The notes: a model not told the origin generated them from the letters alone. Shown: positions 21,215-31,138, numbered from the stretch's first letter. The stretch: 64,000 nt of DNA from Oscillospiraceae bacterium (GCA_021769865.1 JAETSB010000003.1:62001-126000); one strand, 5' to 3'. Program-made: numbers and translations.

Positions 21215-21396
21215 TACTCCATCAACCCGGCCCGCCGCATCTGGGCCGTCTTGGACTGGAGGCGGGCGAAGGAGGTCACGCTGTCGTCCTCCTCCAGCAG
21301 CTTCCTGGCCTCCGGGGACAGGGTCTGGAAGAATTTGTAAGCCGAGGGGTCCTGATCCAGCAGGTCCTCCAGGCTCAGATATTCCACGCCGTACAT
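21214..21396 (-). CDS. small conserved-looking protein (60 aa)
   Basis: MYGVEYLSLEDLLDQDPSAYKFFQTLSPEARKLLEEDDSVTSFARLQSKTAQMRRAGLME with perfect SD ggaggtga. Confidence 0.65.
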   Translation of the reverse strand: MYGVEYLSLEDLLDQDPSAYKFFQTLSPEARKLLEEDDSVTSFARLQSKTAQMRRAGLME

Positions 21397-21444
21397 CCAA
21401 ATCACCTCCGGGCCTAGTCTGCCCGGTTTTAAAGGGAGGGCTTC

Positions 21445-21891
21445 ATGGATTTTCGCACAATTTCTGACAACAAACGGGACTTTCTCCCCCTGCTCCTCCT
21501 GGGAGACGAGCAGGAGGACATGATAGCCCGCTACCTGGACCGGGGGACGCTGTGGACCCTCTGCGACGGCGGAGTTCTCCGCTGTGTGTGCGTGGTGACG
21601 GAGGAGGAACCCGGAACGTTTGAAATCAAAAACCTCGCCGTGGCTCCGGAGAGCCAGCGGCGAGGCTATGGGCGGGCTATGGTGGAGTATGCGGCCCGCC
21701 AGTGCCGGGGACGGGGAACACGCCTTCTGGTTGGCACCGGGGACAGCCCGCTGACGGTTCCGTTTTATGAGGCCTGCGGCTTCCGGGAGTGCGGACGGGT
21801 AAAGAACTACTTCACGGAACACTATGACCACCCCATCTTTGAGGCAGGACGGCAATTGACGGACATGGTACGGTTCTCCATGGAGCTATAA
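21445..21891 (+). CDS. GNAT family N-acetyltransferase
   Basis: IKNLAVAPESQRRGYGRAMVEYA acetyl-CoA binding motif. Confidence 0.9.
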   Translation: MDFRTISDNKRDFLPLLLLGDEQEDMIARYLDRGTLWTLCDGGVLRCVCVVTEEEPGTFEIKNLAVAPESQRRGYGRAMVEYAARQCRGRGTRLLVGTGDSPLTVPFYEACGFRECGRVKNYFTEHYDHPIFEAGRQLTDMVRFSMEL

Positions 21892-21892
21892 A

Positions 21893-21926
21893 CAGGAGGC
21901 GCGCCCGAAACAGGGCGCGCCTCCTT
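21893..21926 (+). terminator. hairpin terminator after GNAT gene
   Basis: ggaggcgcgccc-gaaaca-gggcgcgcctcc. Confidence 0.6.
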
Positions 21927-21930
21927 CGCT

Positions 21931-22060
21931 TGTATTATTTCCGAACTAAAAGTTCGGAAATAATACATTTGATTAGAGCCGTTTTTCTCGCCGCCGTTTA
22001 CGGCGGCAACCGAAAAACACGGCAATATTACTTCCTACCTTTCAGTTCGGAAGTAATACA
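21931..22060. repeat. 130-bp palindrome-rich element with 17-bp terminal inverted repeats (MITE/REP-like)
   Basis: Left end TGTATTATTTCCGAACT, right end reverse complement TGTATTACTTCCGAACT (16/17); internal hairpins 21931-21967 (perfect), central ccgccgtttacggcgg, and 22026-22058. Confidence 0.75.
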
Positions 22061-22063
22061 GGC

Positions 22064-23251
22064 TTACTCCTTCACGGCGGCCTTCAGGGCCTCCACCCGG
22101 TCGGTCTTCTCCCAGGCCACGCCCAGGTCCTCCCGGCCCATGTGGCCGTAGGCGGCCAGCTTGCGGTAGATGGGCTTGCGGAGGTCCAGGTCCCGGATGA
22201 TGGCGGTGGGGCGGAGGTCAAAGACCTTCGCTACGGCCTCCTCCAGCTTGCCGTCGCTGACGGTTCCGGTGCCGAAGGTGTCCACCATGATGCTGACGGG
22301 CTTGGCGACGCCGATGGCGTAGGCCAGCTCAATCTGGCAGCGCCGGGCCAGGCCCGCGGCCACGATGTTCTTGGCCACCCAGCGGGCGGCGTAGGCGGCG
22401 GAGCGGTCCACCTTGGTGGGGTCCTTGCCGGAGAAGCAGCCGCCGCCGTGGGGGGCGCTTCCGCCGTATGTATCCACGATGATCTTCCGGCCCGTCAGCC
22501 CCGCGTCGGCGGCGGGGCCGCCCTTGACGAAGCGGCCGGTGGGGTTCACATAGTACTTGGTGTTCTCGTCCAGCATGTCGGCGGGGAGAACCTCCTTCGC
22601 CACCAGGTTGATCATGTCCCGGCGGATCTGGTCCAGGGTCACGTCCGGGTTGTGCTGGGTGGAGATGACCACGGTGTCGATGCGGACGGGGTTGTTGTTC
22701 TCGTCGTATTCCACAGTGACCTGGCTCTTGCCGTCGGGGCGCATGTAGGACACCAGGCCGCTCTTGCGGACCTTGGTCATCTGGAAGCAGAGCTTCTGGG
22801 CCAGGGACAGGGGCAGGGGCATCAGCTCCGGGGTCTCGTCGCAGGCGTAGCCGAACATCATGCCCTGATCGCCCGCGCCGTGGTTCAGCTCGGACTCCTC
22901 GTTGTTCTTGTTCTCCAGGGATTTGTCCACGCCCAGGGCGATGTCGGCGGACTGCTCGTCGATGGAGGTGATCACGCCGCAGGTGTCGCAGTCAAAGCCG
23001 TACTTGCCCCGGTCGTAGCCGATGTCCCGGACCACCTCCCGGGCAATCTTGTCGATGTCCACATAGCAGGTGGTGGTGATCTCGCCCATGACGTGGATCA
23101 GCCCGGTGCAGGCCGTGGTCTCGCAGGCCACCCGGCCCTGGGGGTCCTGGGCCAGGATGGCGTCCAGGACGGCGTCGGAGATCTGGTCGCAGATCTTGTC
23201 GGGATGTCCCTCGGTAACGGACTCGGAGGTGAAGAGGTAATGTCTTGCCAT
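22064..23251 (-). CDS. metK: S-adenosylmethionine synthetase
   Basis: [62 protein letters not shown]. Confidence 0.98.
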   Translation of the reverse strand: MARHYLFTSESVTEGHPDKICDQISDAVLDAILAQDPQGRVACETTACTGLIHVMGEITTTCYVDIDKIAREVVRDIGYDRGKYGFDCDTCGVITSIDEQSADIALGVDKSLENKNNEESELNHGAGDQGMMFGYACDETPELMPLPLSLAQKLCFQMTKVRKSGLVSYMRPDGKSQVTVEYDENNNPVRIDTVVISTQHNPDVTLDQIRRDMINLVAKEVLPADMLDENTKYYVNPTGRFVKGGPAADAGLTGRKIIVDTYGGSAPHGGGCFSGKDPTKVDRSAAYAARWVAKNIVAAGLARRCQIELAYAIGVAKPVSIMVDTFGTGTVSDGKLEEAVAKVFDLRPTAIIRDLDLRKPIYRKLAAYGHMGREDLGVAWEKTDRVEALKAAVKE

Positions 23252-23343
23252 AGCGTTCTCCTTCTCGCTTTCTCGGAAGCGGCGCGCTGTTTCCTCCCGC
23301 GCGCTGGGACGATTTTCTGCCGGCTGAAAGGCCCCTGAGCGGC

Positions 23344-23380
23344 AAAGAAAAACCGCGCGTTTCGACGCGAAACGCACGGG
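23344..23380 (-). terminator. riboswitch expression-platform terminator
   Basis: minus strand CCGTGCGTTTCG-CGT-CGAAACGCGCGGTTTTTCTTT. Confidence 0.85.
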
Positions 23381-23395
23381 AAGTTCTTTCTCGTT

Positions 23396-23485
23396 CCTCA
23401 TCTGTCGTTTCCGCCGGATTTGGCACCTTTCAAACGCAGGTTGCCGTGGCTTCATCGGGCCGTTCCCTCCGCCACTCTCGATAAG
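23396..23485 (-). promoter_or_regulatory. SAM-I (S-box) riboswitch aptamer upstream of metK
   Basis: minus strand CTTATCGAGAGTGGCGGAGGGAACGGCCCGATGAAGCCACGGCAACCTGCGTTTGAAAGGTGCCAAATCCGGCGGAAACGACAGATGAGG matches the S-box consensus. Confidence 0.95.
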
Positions 23486-23665
23486 GATATTTACTTAATT
23501 TCTATTGTATCAGGTCCGGGCGGTTTGTCAAGGGTCCCCGCGGCTTTTTTCGCCGGATTTTTTTGCCGTTCCCCCCCAATGTTCAAAAAATATTGGTGAC
23601 TTTTTCCTGGGAACGGGGTATAATGCTCTTTACTTCTAAAAAATTTGAACCGGGAGGGAGCTTCC

Positions 23666-24535
23666 TTGAGAAAGCTGAACAGCGCTATGGAGCGCTTCGC
23701 GCTCCGGCACCCCAACTTCGGCATCCCCAATCTCATGCTGTACATCGTCATTGGAAACGTCGCCGCCTTCTTCCTGCTGCGCCTGACCAATTACCAGGCC
23801 TACCTGGCCATGGTCTTCGAATGGAGCAGCATCCTGCATTTCCAGCTCTGGCGGCTGGTGTCCTTCATCTTCGTGCCCCAGTCTACGGAACCCTTCAGCC
23901 TGATTTTGTCCCTCTACTTCATGTACTTCATCGGCTCCATGCTGGAGCGGGAGTGGGGCACGCCGAAGTTCAACCTCTACTATCTCTCCGGCGTGGTTCT
24001 GACTATCCTCACCGGCATCATCAGCCACTACGCCTTCGGCGTGGGCATCCTGGCGGGGACCTATTATGTGAATATGTCCATGTTCCTGGCCTTTGCCGCG
24101 CTGTACCCCGACGCCCGGCTGATGCTGTTCTATATCATCCCGGTCAAGGCCAAGTGGTTGGCCTTGGCGGACGCGGCCCTCTTCGCCGTGGACACCGTCG
24201 CCGCCCTGCTGCGGGGGGACTGGCTCAGCGCCCTGCTGCCCGTCATCGCCCTCTTGAACTTCCTGATCTTCTTCTGGTGCGAGATCGTGGACCAGATCGA
24301 CCGGCGGCGGGGCTATGCCCGGCACCGGAACTCCCACCAGACCATCCAGTTCAAGTCCGCCGTCCGCCAGCAGCGGAAGAAGGAGGCCCAGCAGGGCTAC
24401 CGCCACAAGTGCTCCGTCTGCGGCCGGACCGACACGGACTATCCGGACCTGGAATTCCGCTACTGCTCCCGCTGCGCCGGATACCACTGCTTCTGCGCGG
24501 ACCACATTTTTAATCACGAGCATTTCAAGGAGTGA
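23666..24535 (+). CDS. rhomboid-like multi-pass membrane protein with C-terminal zinc-ribbon-like Cys cluster
   Basis: TTG start with SD gggaggg; MLYIVIGNVAAFFLLRL...RLVSFIFVP; C-terminus CSVCGRTDTDYPDLEFRYCSRCAGYHCFCADHIFNHEH. Confidence 0.7.
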   Translation: MRKLNSAMERFALRHPNFGIPNLMLYIVIGNVAAFFLLRLTNYQAYLAMVFEWSSILHFQLWRLVSFIFVPQSTEPFSLILSLYFMYFIGSMLEREWGTPKFNLYYLSGVVLTILTGIISHYAFGVGILAGTYYVNMSMFLAFAALYPDARLMLFYIIPVKAKWLALADAALFAVDTVAALLRGDWLSALLPVIALLNFLIFFWCEIVDQIDRRRGYARHRNSHQTIQFKSAVRQQRKKEAQQGYRHKCSVCGRTDTDYPDLEFRYCSRCAGYHCFCADHIFNHEHFKE

Positions 24536-24541
24536 GCCTGT

Positions 24542-26389
24542 TTGAAATATCGCCTTTCCCTGCCCCTCTCCCTCCTCGCCGCCGTACTCCTGTCGGGGGG
24601 GATCACCCTGCTGGCCCTCTGGTGCCAGCCCAATTCCTTCCGGGGGCTGCTGTCCGGCTTCCTCCGCCAGCCCCTGCTGATCGTCCTGAACGCCCTGCCC
24701 ATCGGCCTTTTGGTTCTGGCGGCGGCGGCGTTGTTTCGCAATGTCTTCTTCGGCGCGGCGCTGGTGAATCTGGCCGCCGGGGCATTGTCCATCGCCAACC
24801 GGGTGAAAATCGAGGTCCGGGACGAGCCGGTGTTCCCCCGGGACTTCGCCCTGCTCAAGGAGGTGGGCAGCGCCCTGGAGAGCTATGACATCCGCTTCCC
24901 CGTCCCGCAGATCGCGGCGGTGGTCCTGGTGACCGCCGCCCTGCTGGCACTGGGCGCGCTTGTCGGCTGCGAGCCCTTCCCTGTGAAGAGCCTCCGGGGC
25001 TGGGTGGGAAGCCTTTTGGGCTTTGCCGCCGGCTTCGCGGCCCTGACGGGGCTGATCTTCACCCTTTACGCCTCCAGGGACCTCTATCAGTCCTTCCACG
25101 TCAGCAACGCCGAGTATGTCCCCGCCGTCTTCAATGACCTGGGCTTTCCCTACGCCTTTTGCCACCACTTCACCACCTATCTCGTCGACCGGCCCGAGGG
25201 CTTCAGCCGCGCCGAGGCGGAGGGCTGGGAGACCGGGGACCTCCCCGGCCAGGGGAAGGCCGTCAGCGTCGTCATGGTGATGAACGAGGCGTTTTCCGAC
25301 ATCACCGACGCGGACGTATTCTCCTTCTCGGAGGAGGACGACCCCCTGCCCAACCTCCACGCCCTCCGGGAGGACCCCCACGCCCTCAGCGGCCACGTGA
25401 TCGTCCCCGGCTTCGCCGGGGGCACCGCCAACACGGAGTTCGACGTGCTGACCGGGATGCAGACCAACGCCCTCTCCGCCTCCACCACCTCCGCCATGCG
25501 GGTGGTGAACCGGAACCTGGACAGCCTGTTCCGGGTCTTCGGGAACGACGGCTATGAGACCTCCTTCTTCCACCCGGGGGACAACTGGTTCTACAACCGG
25601 GAAAACGTCTACCGCTGGTTCGGCGCGGAGGAGACCCGGTTTGTGGGGGACATGGAGGCCCCGGAGTACAAGGGCCGCTGGGTCACCGACGACTACGCGG
25701 CGGGCCTCATTGAGGAGGACTTCGAGCAGGCGGAGGGCCCCCTCTTTCACTTCACCACCACCATCCAGAACCACATGTCCTACACCGCCGACAAGTACGG
25801 GCCGGACTACGACTTCCCCCCCACGGGGGTCCCCGGCCTCTCGGAGGAGGTGGAGACGCTTCTCAACGTCTACGTGGAGGGTCTCCGGGACGCGGACGCC
25901 ATGCTGGGCCGCCTGTGGAACTACTTCAACACTCGGGAGGAGCCCATGGTCCTGGTCTACTGGGGGGACCACCTGCCCTACCTGGGAAACGACATGCTGG
26001 GCTACAAGCAGCTTGGGCTGGACGTGGCCCCCGGGCCGGAGGGGCAGGAGAACCTGGCGGCCTACCAGACCCCCTTCGTCATCTGGGCCAACGCCGCGGC
26101 GGCGGAAGCCCTGGACTGGGAAAACGCCGTGGAGGCCCTGGACCTTAAGGAGACCGTCTCCGCCTGCTTCCTGGGGGCGGCGGTACTGGAGCTGACGGGC
26201 CGGGGGGAGGAGAGCCCCTGGTTCTCTTTCCTGAACCAGCTCCGCCGGGAGCTTCCCGTGGTGCAGAAAACCGTCTGTCAGCTGCCCGACGGTTCCATGA
26301 CCGAAGAGCTAGGTCCCGAACAGCAAGACCTTCTTCAGAAGTGGCGGCGCTGGAGCTATTACAAGCTCCAGTACAAGGAGGTCCCATGA
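24542..26389 (+). CDS. LTA synthase/sulfatase-family membrane phosphoglycerol transferase-like protein
   Basis: N-terminal TM helices; MVMNEAFSDITD, GHVIVPGFAGGTANTEFDVLTGM, FHPGDNWFYNR, VYWGDHLPYLG. Confidence 0.88.
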   Translation: MKYRLSLPLSLLAAVLLSGGITLLALWCQPNSFRGLLSGFLRQPLLIVLNALPIGLLVLAAAALFRNVFFGAALVNLAAGALSIANRVKIEVRDEPVFPRDFALLKEVGSALESYDIRFPVPQIAAVVLVTAALLALGALVGCEPFPVKSLRGWVGSLLGFAAGFAALTGLIFTLYASRDLYQSFHVSNAEYVPAVFNDLGFPYAFCHHFTTYLVDRPEGFSRAEAEGWETGDLPGQGKAVSVVMVMNEAFSDITDADVFSFSEEDDPLPNLHALREDPHALSGHVIVPGFAGGTANTEFDVLTGMQTNALSASTTSAMRVVNRNLDSLFRVFGNDGYETSFFHPGDNWFYNRENVYRWFGAEETRFVGDMEAPEYKGRWVTDDYAAGLIEEDFEQAEGPLFHFTTTIQNHMSYTADKYGPDYDFPPTGVPGLSEEVETLLNVYVEGLRDADAMLGRLWNYFNTREEPMVLVYWGDHLPYLGNDMLGYKQLGLDVAPGPEGQENLAAYQTPFVIWANAAAAEALDWENAVEALDLKETVSACFLGAAVLELTGRGEESPWFSFLNQLRRELPVVQKTVCQLPDGSMTEELGPEQQDLLQKWRRWSYYKLQYKEVP

Positions 26390-26901
26390 GGGCCCGGCCC
26401 CTGGCCCTCTGCGGCGTGCTGACGGCCCTGGCGGTGGTGCTGCTGTGCCTTGGCGGCGTGATTCCCGGCGCGGTCTTCTGCGCCCCCATCCTGGCCATGG
26501 CCGCGCTCCTGCCGGTATTGGAGGAGCTGGGCCCCAAGGCCGCCGGGACGGCCTACGCCGCCGTGTCCATCCTGGCCCTGCTGCTGGTGCCGGACCGGGA
26601 GACCGCCTTCGTCTACCTGTTTTTCGGCTGGTACCCCATCCTCCGGCCCAAAATCGCCGCCCTGCCCTCCCGGCCCCTGCGGGTCCTGGCCCGGGTCGCG
26701 GTGTGCAGCGCCGCCGCCCTGGCGCTCTACGGGCTGGTCCTGCGGCTCATGGGCCTGACGGAGGACCTGCTGAATTCCGTCTGGTACGTCAACGCGGCGC
26801 TGCTGGCGGCGGGGAACGTGGTCTTCCTGCTGACGGATTCCACCCTGGCCCGGCTGACCAATATCTGGCACTGGAAGCTGAAAAAATATTTATACCGATA
26901 A
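26386..26901 (+). CDS. multi-pass membrane protein, unknown
   Basis: ATG overlaps previous stop (ATGA); hydrophobic throughout. Confidence 0.75.
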   Translation: MRARPLALCGVLTALAVVLLCLGGVIPGAVFCAPILAMAALLPVLEELGPKAAGTAYAAVSILALLLVPDRETAFVYLFFGWYPILRPKIAALPSRPLRVLARVAVCSAAALALYGLVLRLMGLTEDLLNSVWYVNAALLAAGNVVFLLTDSTLARLTNIWHWKLKKYLYR

Positions 26902-26922
26902 GGATTTTTATGAGGTGATACC

Positions 26923-27780
26923 ATGAAAACCGCGCTGGTCCTGGAGGGCGGAGCCCTGCGGACCATCTATTCCTCCGGCGTGTGTGACGCCTTTCTGGAC
27001 GGCGGTCTGCCCCTGCCGGACTACACCCTGGGGGTTTCCGCCGGGATCGCTTACGGCGTCAGCTACCTCTCCCGGCAGAGCCGCCGGAACCTGCAATTGA
27101 TCTGCCGCTACGCCGGCGACAAGCGCTATATGGGCTGGCGGAATCTGGCGAACCCCAGAAACCGTTCCTACTTCGGCCTCAAGTTCGCCTATGAAACCAT
27201 CCCCAACGAGCTGATCCCCTTTGACTACGACGCCTTCGCCGCCTATCCCGGCCGGGCGGAGGCGGTGGTGACAAACCTGATTACCGGGGAGGCGGAATAC
27301 CTGCCCGTCCCCCGGCGGGACTCCCCCAATCTGCTGCTGGAGGCCACCTGCGCCATTCCGCTGATGTTCCCCGTCATCCACATCGGCGGCCAGCCCTATC
27401 TGGACGGCGGCTGCGCCGACGCCATCCCCTGGCGGCGGGCCTTCCGGGAGGGCTGCGACCGGGTCGTCGTGGTGCTAACCCGGGAGCGGGACTACTACAA
27501 GAAGCCGGGCCGGTCCGACCGGGCCATTGCCCGGGCCTTCAAGCGCTACCCCAACTTCCAGGAGACCATGCGGACCCGGTCGGAGCGGTACAACGCCTGC
27601 CGGGAGGCGCTGTTCGATCTGGAGCGGCAGGGCCGGGTCCTGATCATCGCCCCGGAGGACACCTTGGGCTGCTCCCGGACGGAGAAGGACCTGGACACCC
27701 TCCGTTCCCTGTGGCAGGAGGGTTACTTCGACGGGCGGCGGGAGCTGGACCGGGTCCGAGAGTTCTGGACCAAAGAATAA
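26923..27780 (+). CDS. patatin-like phospholipase family protein
   Basis: ALVLEGGALRTIYSSGVCDAFLDGG..., LGVSAGIAYG (GxSxG), DGGCADAIPWRRA (DGG). Confidence 0.93.
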   Translation: MKTALVLEGGALRTIYSSGVCDAFLDGGLPLPDYTLGVSAGIAYGVSYLSRQSRRNLQLICRYAGDKRYMGWRNLANPRNRSYFGLKFAYETIPNELIPFDYDAFAAYPGRAEAVVTNLITGEAEYLPVPRRDSPNLLLEATCAIPLMFPVIHIGGQPYLDGGCADAIPWRRAFREGCDRVVVVLTRERDYYKKPGRSDRAIARAFKRYPNFQETMRTRSERYNACREALFDLERQGRVLIIAPEDTLGCSRTEKDLDTLRSLWQEGYFDGRRELDRVREFWTKE

Positions 27781-27781
27781 G

Positions 27782-27827
27782 GAACGCCCCCTGATGGAAT
27801 CCATTCCACCAGGGGGCGTTTTCTTCA
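27782..27827 (+). terminator. Rho-independent terminator
   Basis: gaacgccccctgatgga...tccaccagggggcgtttt. Confidence 0.85.
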
Positions 27828-27840
27828 CCTGAAAAACTGC

Positions 27841-27929
27841 GTTGCCGTCGCTCCGGCCCGGTTTCTCACCAGACCATCAGAGCGTGCTAAAGCTCTTTTT
27901 GCTAACTTTTTCTCTCGAGAAAAAGTTAG
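27841..27929. repeat. dispersed intergenic repeat, copy 2, ending in palindrome CTAACTTTTTCTCTCGAGAAAAAGTTAG
   Basis: gttgccgtcgctccggcccggtttctcaccagaccatcagagcgtgctaaag... aligns with 5563-5648; palindrome abuts the pta stop codon. Confidence 0.75.
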
Positions 27930-28906
27930 TCCTCGCACAAACCGGCGGTGATGATGGCCATGGAGTAGACCTCCTGGGCGTTGCAGCCCCGGGAGAGGTC
28001 GTTGATGGGGGCGTTCAGACCCTGGAGAATGGGGCCGTAGGCGTCGAAGGAGCCCATGCGCTGGCAGATCTTGTAGCCGATGTTGCCGGCGTTGATGTCG
28101 GGGAAGATGAAGGTGTTGGCCTGGCCGTGGACGGGGGAGTCGGGGCACTTGGTCTTCATGACCCGGGGAGACACGGCGGCGTCGAACTGCAGCTCGCCGT
28201 CCACCACCACGCCGGGGAGGGCGAACTTCGCCTTCTCGCAGGCATTGTGCATCTTCTCCACGTCCTCGCCGGCGCCGGAGCCGTGGGTGGAGTAGCTGAG
28301 GAACGCCACCTTGGGGTCGATGCCGAAGGTCCGGGCCGTCTGGACGGTCTCCACGGCGATCTCCACCAGCTCGTCCTCGGAGGGCTTGATGTTGATGGCG
28401 CAGTCCGCCATGGCAAAGACGTCCGGGTCGCCGGTGGCGGAGGGACGGACCAGAATGAAGCAGCTGGAGACAATCTTGCAACCGGGCTTCGTCTTGATGA
28501 GCTGGAGGGCGGGGCGGACGGTGTCGGCGGTGGAGTAGGTGGCGCCGCCCAGGAGGGCGTCGGCATAGCCCATCTTCACCAGCATGGTGCCGAAGTAGTT
28601 GCCCTGCTTCAGGGCGGCACGGCACTGGTCCTCGGTCATCTTGCCCTTGCGCAGGGCCACCATCTCGGCCACCATCTTGTCCATGTCCTCGAAGGTCTCG
28701 GGGTCCAGAATCTCCGCGCCCTTGACGTTGAAGCCCACTTCCTCGGCGGCGGCCAGGATCTCCTCCCGGTTCCCCACCAGCACGGGCATCAGAAACGTGG
28801 CGGACAGCAGGCGGGCGGCGGCCTCCAGAATGCGGGGGTCGGTACCCTCGGTGAACACGATCTTGCGGGGGTGGGCTTTCAGCTTTTTGATCAGAAATTC
28901 AAACAT
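27926..28906 (-). CDS. pta: phosphate acetyltransferase
   Basis: KIVFTEGTDPRILEAAARL..., LLGGATYSTADTVRPALQLI, SSCFILVR. Confidence 0.95.
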   Translation of the reverse strand: MFEFLIKKLKAHPRKIVFTEGTDPRILEAAARLLSATFLMPVLVGNREEILAAAEEVGFNVKGAEILDPETFEDMDKMVAEMVALRKGKMTEDQCRAALKQGNYFGTMLVKMGYADALLGGATYSTADTVRPALQLIKTKPGCKIVSSCFILVRPSATGDPDVFAMADCAINIKPSEDELVEIAVETVQTARTFGIDPKVAFLSYSTHGSGAGEDVEKMHNACEKAKFALPGVVVDGELQFDAAVSPRVMKTKCPDSPVHGQANTFIFPDINAGNIGYKICQRMGSFDAYGPILQGLNAPINDLSRGCNAQEVYSMAIITAGLCED

Positions 28907-29242
28907 GTCTCTTCCTCCAGATGTACAAGTCTTTGCCGGGGTTTTATGATTCCATTATACACCTTTGCCCGTTCCGGTCAATCCAAAATTTCGGGGATTC
29001 CCCATAAAAATTTACGGTTTTGTCACCAATTCCCAGCCCCGGTGTGGCACACTAAAGCCGCCGCCCGGGACGTTTTCCGTCGAAAATGCCGGAAAACTCC
29101 GGAAGGACCCCGTTTTTTTGCCCCTCCCGGGACTTGACGGACCGGGAAAAAAGCGGTATGATAGGCATTGGTAACAAATTGTAACTTTTTTAGGACATTC
29201 CACCCTCCCATTCTCCGGGAGGGCCCCATACAAGGAGACCTC

Positions 29243-31078
29243 ATGAGCGAAGACAGGAAAAAAACCACCGTCCAGGCCCCGCCCCCCCAGGGCGGCAGGC
29301 CGAAGCCGGAGACCGCCGGAGGGCGGGAGGATTTCCCGGAGGGCTGGAGCCCCTGGAAGGACTGGGACCTCCCCCCCTCGATCCGGGACTGGGAGCCGGA
29401 GGAGGGCGAACGCCGGCCCCCGGAGCGCCGCCGCGCCTCCGCCTCCCGCGGCCGGGACCGCCGGAGTCCCGCCCCCAGGAAGCCCCGCCCGCCGGAGCGG
29501 AAGGAGAGCCGTTCTCCCCGGCAGGCCATCGCCGAAAAGCGCCTGCACTTCCGCCGCCGCTGGCGGCGCATCGTCCGGGAGAACAAGGCCCACCGCTTCC
29601 CGGAGTCCGAGCGGCTGCCCATTCAGCTGATGCTGTTCTTCTGGGGGCTGCTGCCTATGTGGGCCAGCCTCCTCCAGGAGCGTGTGCTGCAAAAGAACAG
29701 CGCCTCCCGGCAGAAGAGCGCCCAGAGCGCCCAGAAAAAGCGCCGCTGGCGCATTCATCCCCTCGTCTTTCTGGGCGGGGGCTGCGTCCTGGCGGCGGCG
29801 GTGCTGTTCGTCTCCACTTACACCAACGGCGTCACCGTCACCTACGACGGAAAGGTGCTGGGGGCCCTCTCCAGCGAGGCGGAGGCCGAGGAGGCCCGGG
29901 CGGAGCTGGAAAAGGCCACCGCCCAGACCCTGGGCCGGAGCTTCACCATTGACGACTCCCTGATCCAATACTCCCCCGGCCTGCTCCGCCGCCAGGATCT
30001 GGTGGACAAGGCGGCCTATGAGGAGGCCCTGGGCCAGGAGGTGGGCATGGTCACCACCGCCTACTGCCTGTACGTGGACGGGGAGCGCATCGGCGCCACG
30101 CCCTACAAGGGGGCCCTGGAGCAGCTGCTGGAGCAGATGCAGCTCTCCGCCACCAACGAGGGCACCATCTCCGTCTCCTTCGCGGAGAACGTGGAGGTGA
30201 AGGAGGAGTTCGTCGCCACCGACAGCCTGATGAACCTGGGTTTCCTGGCGGAGACCCTGTACAGCACCAAGACCGCCGAGGTCACCTACACCGTGGCTAA
30301 GGGGGACACTTGGTCCGAGATCGCCGAGGATCACGGCCTCACCTCCAAGGAGCTGCTGTCCCTGAACCCCGGCTATGACATCGACAAGCTGCAGATCGGT
30401 GAAATTCTCACCATGTCCGCCTCCGTGCCCTACCTGACCATGACCGTGGTCCAGCAGGAGCGGTACGTGGACAGCGTGGCCTTCGACGTGGAGTACACCG
30501 ACAGCCCCGACATCTACGTGGGCGACTACCGGGTCACCTCCGCCGGGCAGTACGGCGCGGCGGACACTGTGGCCAACGTCACCTACGTCAACGGCGAGGA
30601 GACGGAGCGGACGGTCCTCTCCAGCGTCACCCTCCGCCAGCCCGTCACGGAGTACCGGCTCCAGGGCACCAAGCCCCGGCCCACCTGGCTGCCCACCGGC
30701 AGCTTCCGCTGGCCCACCACGGGGCGGATCAGCTCCCGCTTCGGCGGACGGCGCTCCCCCGGCGGTATCGGCTCCACCAACCACAAGGGCATCGACATCG
30801 CCGTCCCGAGAGGGACCCCCATCTACGCCGCGGACGGCGGCACCGTCACCTACGCCGGGTGGATGAGCGGGTACGGCTACCTGGTCCAGATCGACCACGG
30901 CAACGGCTTTGTGACCCGGTACGGCCACAACAGCAGCCTGACGGTCTCCGTAGGCCAGAAGGTCTACAAGGGCCAGCAGATCGCCCGGGCCGGCTCCACC
31001 GGCAACTCCACCGGCAACCACTGCCACTTCGAGATCCGCTACAACGGCGTGGCCCGAAACCCGCTGAACTACCTGTAG
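29243..31078 (+). CDS. LysM + G5 + M23 (LytM) peptidase, membrane-anchored
   Basis: Arg/Pro-rich cytoplasmic N-terminus, TM, LysM TYTVAKGDTWSEIAEDHGL, G5-like region, NHKGIDIAVPRGTPIYAADGGTV...GNHCHFEIRYNG. Confidence 0.92.
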   Translation: MSEDRKKTTVQAPPPQGGRPKPETAGGREDFPEGWSPWKDWDLPPSIRDWEPEEGERRPPERRRASASRGRDRRSPAPRKPRPPERKESRSPRQAIAEKRLHFRRRWRRIVRENKAHRFPESERLPIQLMLFFWGLLPMWASLLQERVLQKNSASRQKSAQSAQKKRRWRIHPLVFLGGGCVLAAAVLFVSTYTNGVTVTYDGKVLGALSSEAEAEEARAELEKATAQTLGRSFTIDDSLIQYSPGLLRRQDLVDKAAYEEALGQEVGMVTTAYCLYVDGERIGATPYKGALEQLLEQMQLSATNEGTISVSFAENVEVKEEFVATDSLMNLGFLAETLYSTKTAEVTYTVAKGDTWSEIAEDHGLTSKELLSLNPGYDIDKLQIGEILTMSASVPYLTMTVVQQERYVDSVAFDVEYTDSPDIYVGDYRVTSAGQYGAADTVANVTYVNGEETERTVLSSVTLRQPVTEYRLQGTKPRPTWLPTGSFRWPTTGRISSRFGGRRSPGGIGSTNHKGIDIAVPRGTPIYAADGGTVTYAGWMSGYGYLVQIDHGNGFVTRYGHNSSLTVSVGQKVYKGQQIARAGSTGNSTGNHCHFEIRYNGVARNPLNYL

Positions 31079-31087
31079 CCCATAGTA

Positions 31088-31124
31088 AAAGGACCGCCGG
31101 AAGAACTCCGGCGGTCCTTTTTCG
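31088..31124 (+). terminator. Rho-independent terminator
   Basis: aggaccgccggaagaactccggcggtccttttt. Confidence 0.85.
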
Positions 31125-31138
31125 TCTCTGCTCGAGCT

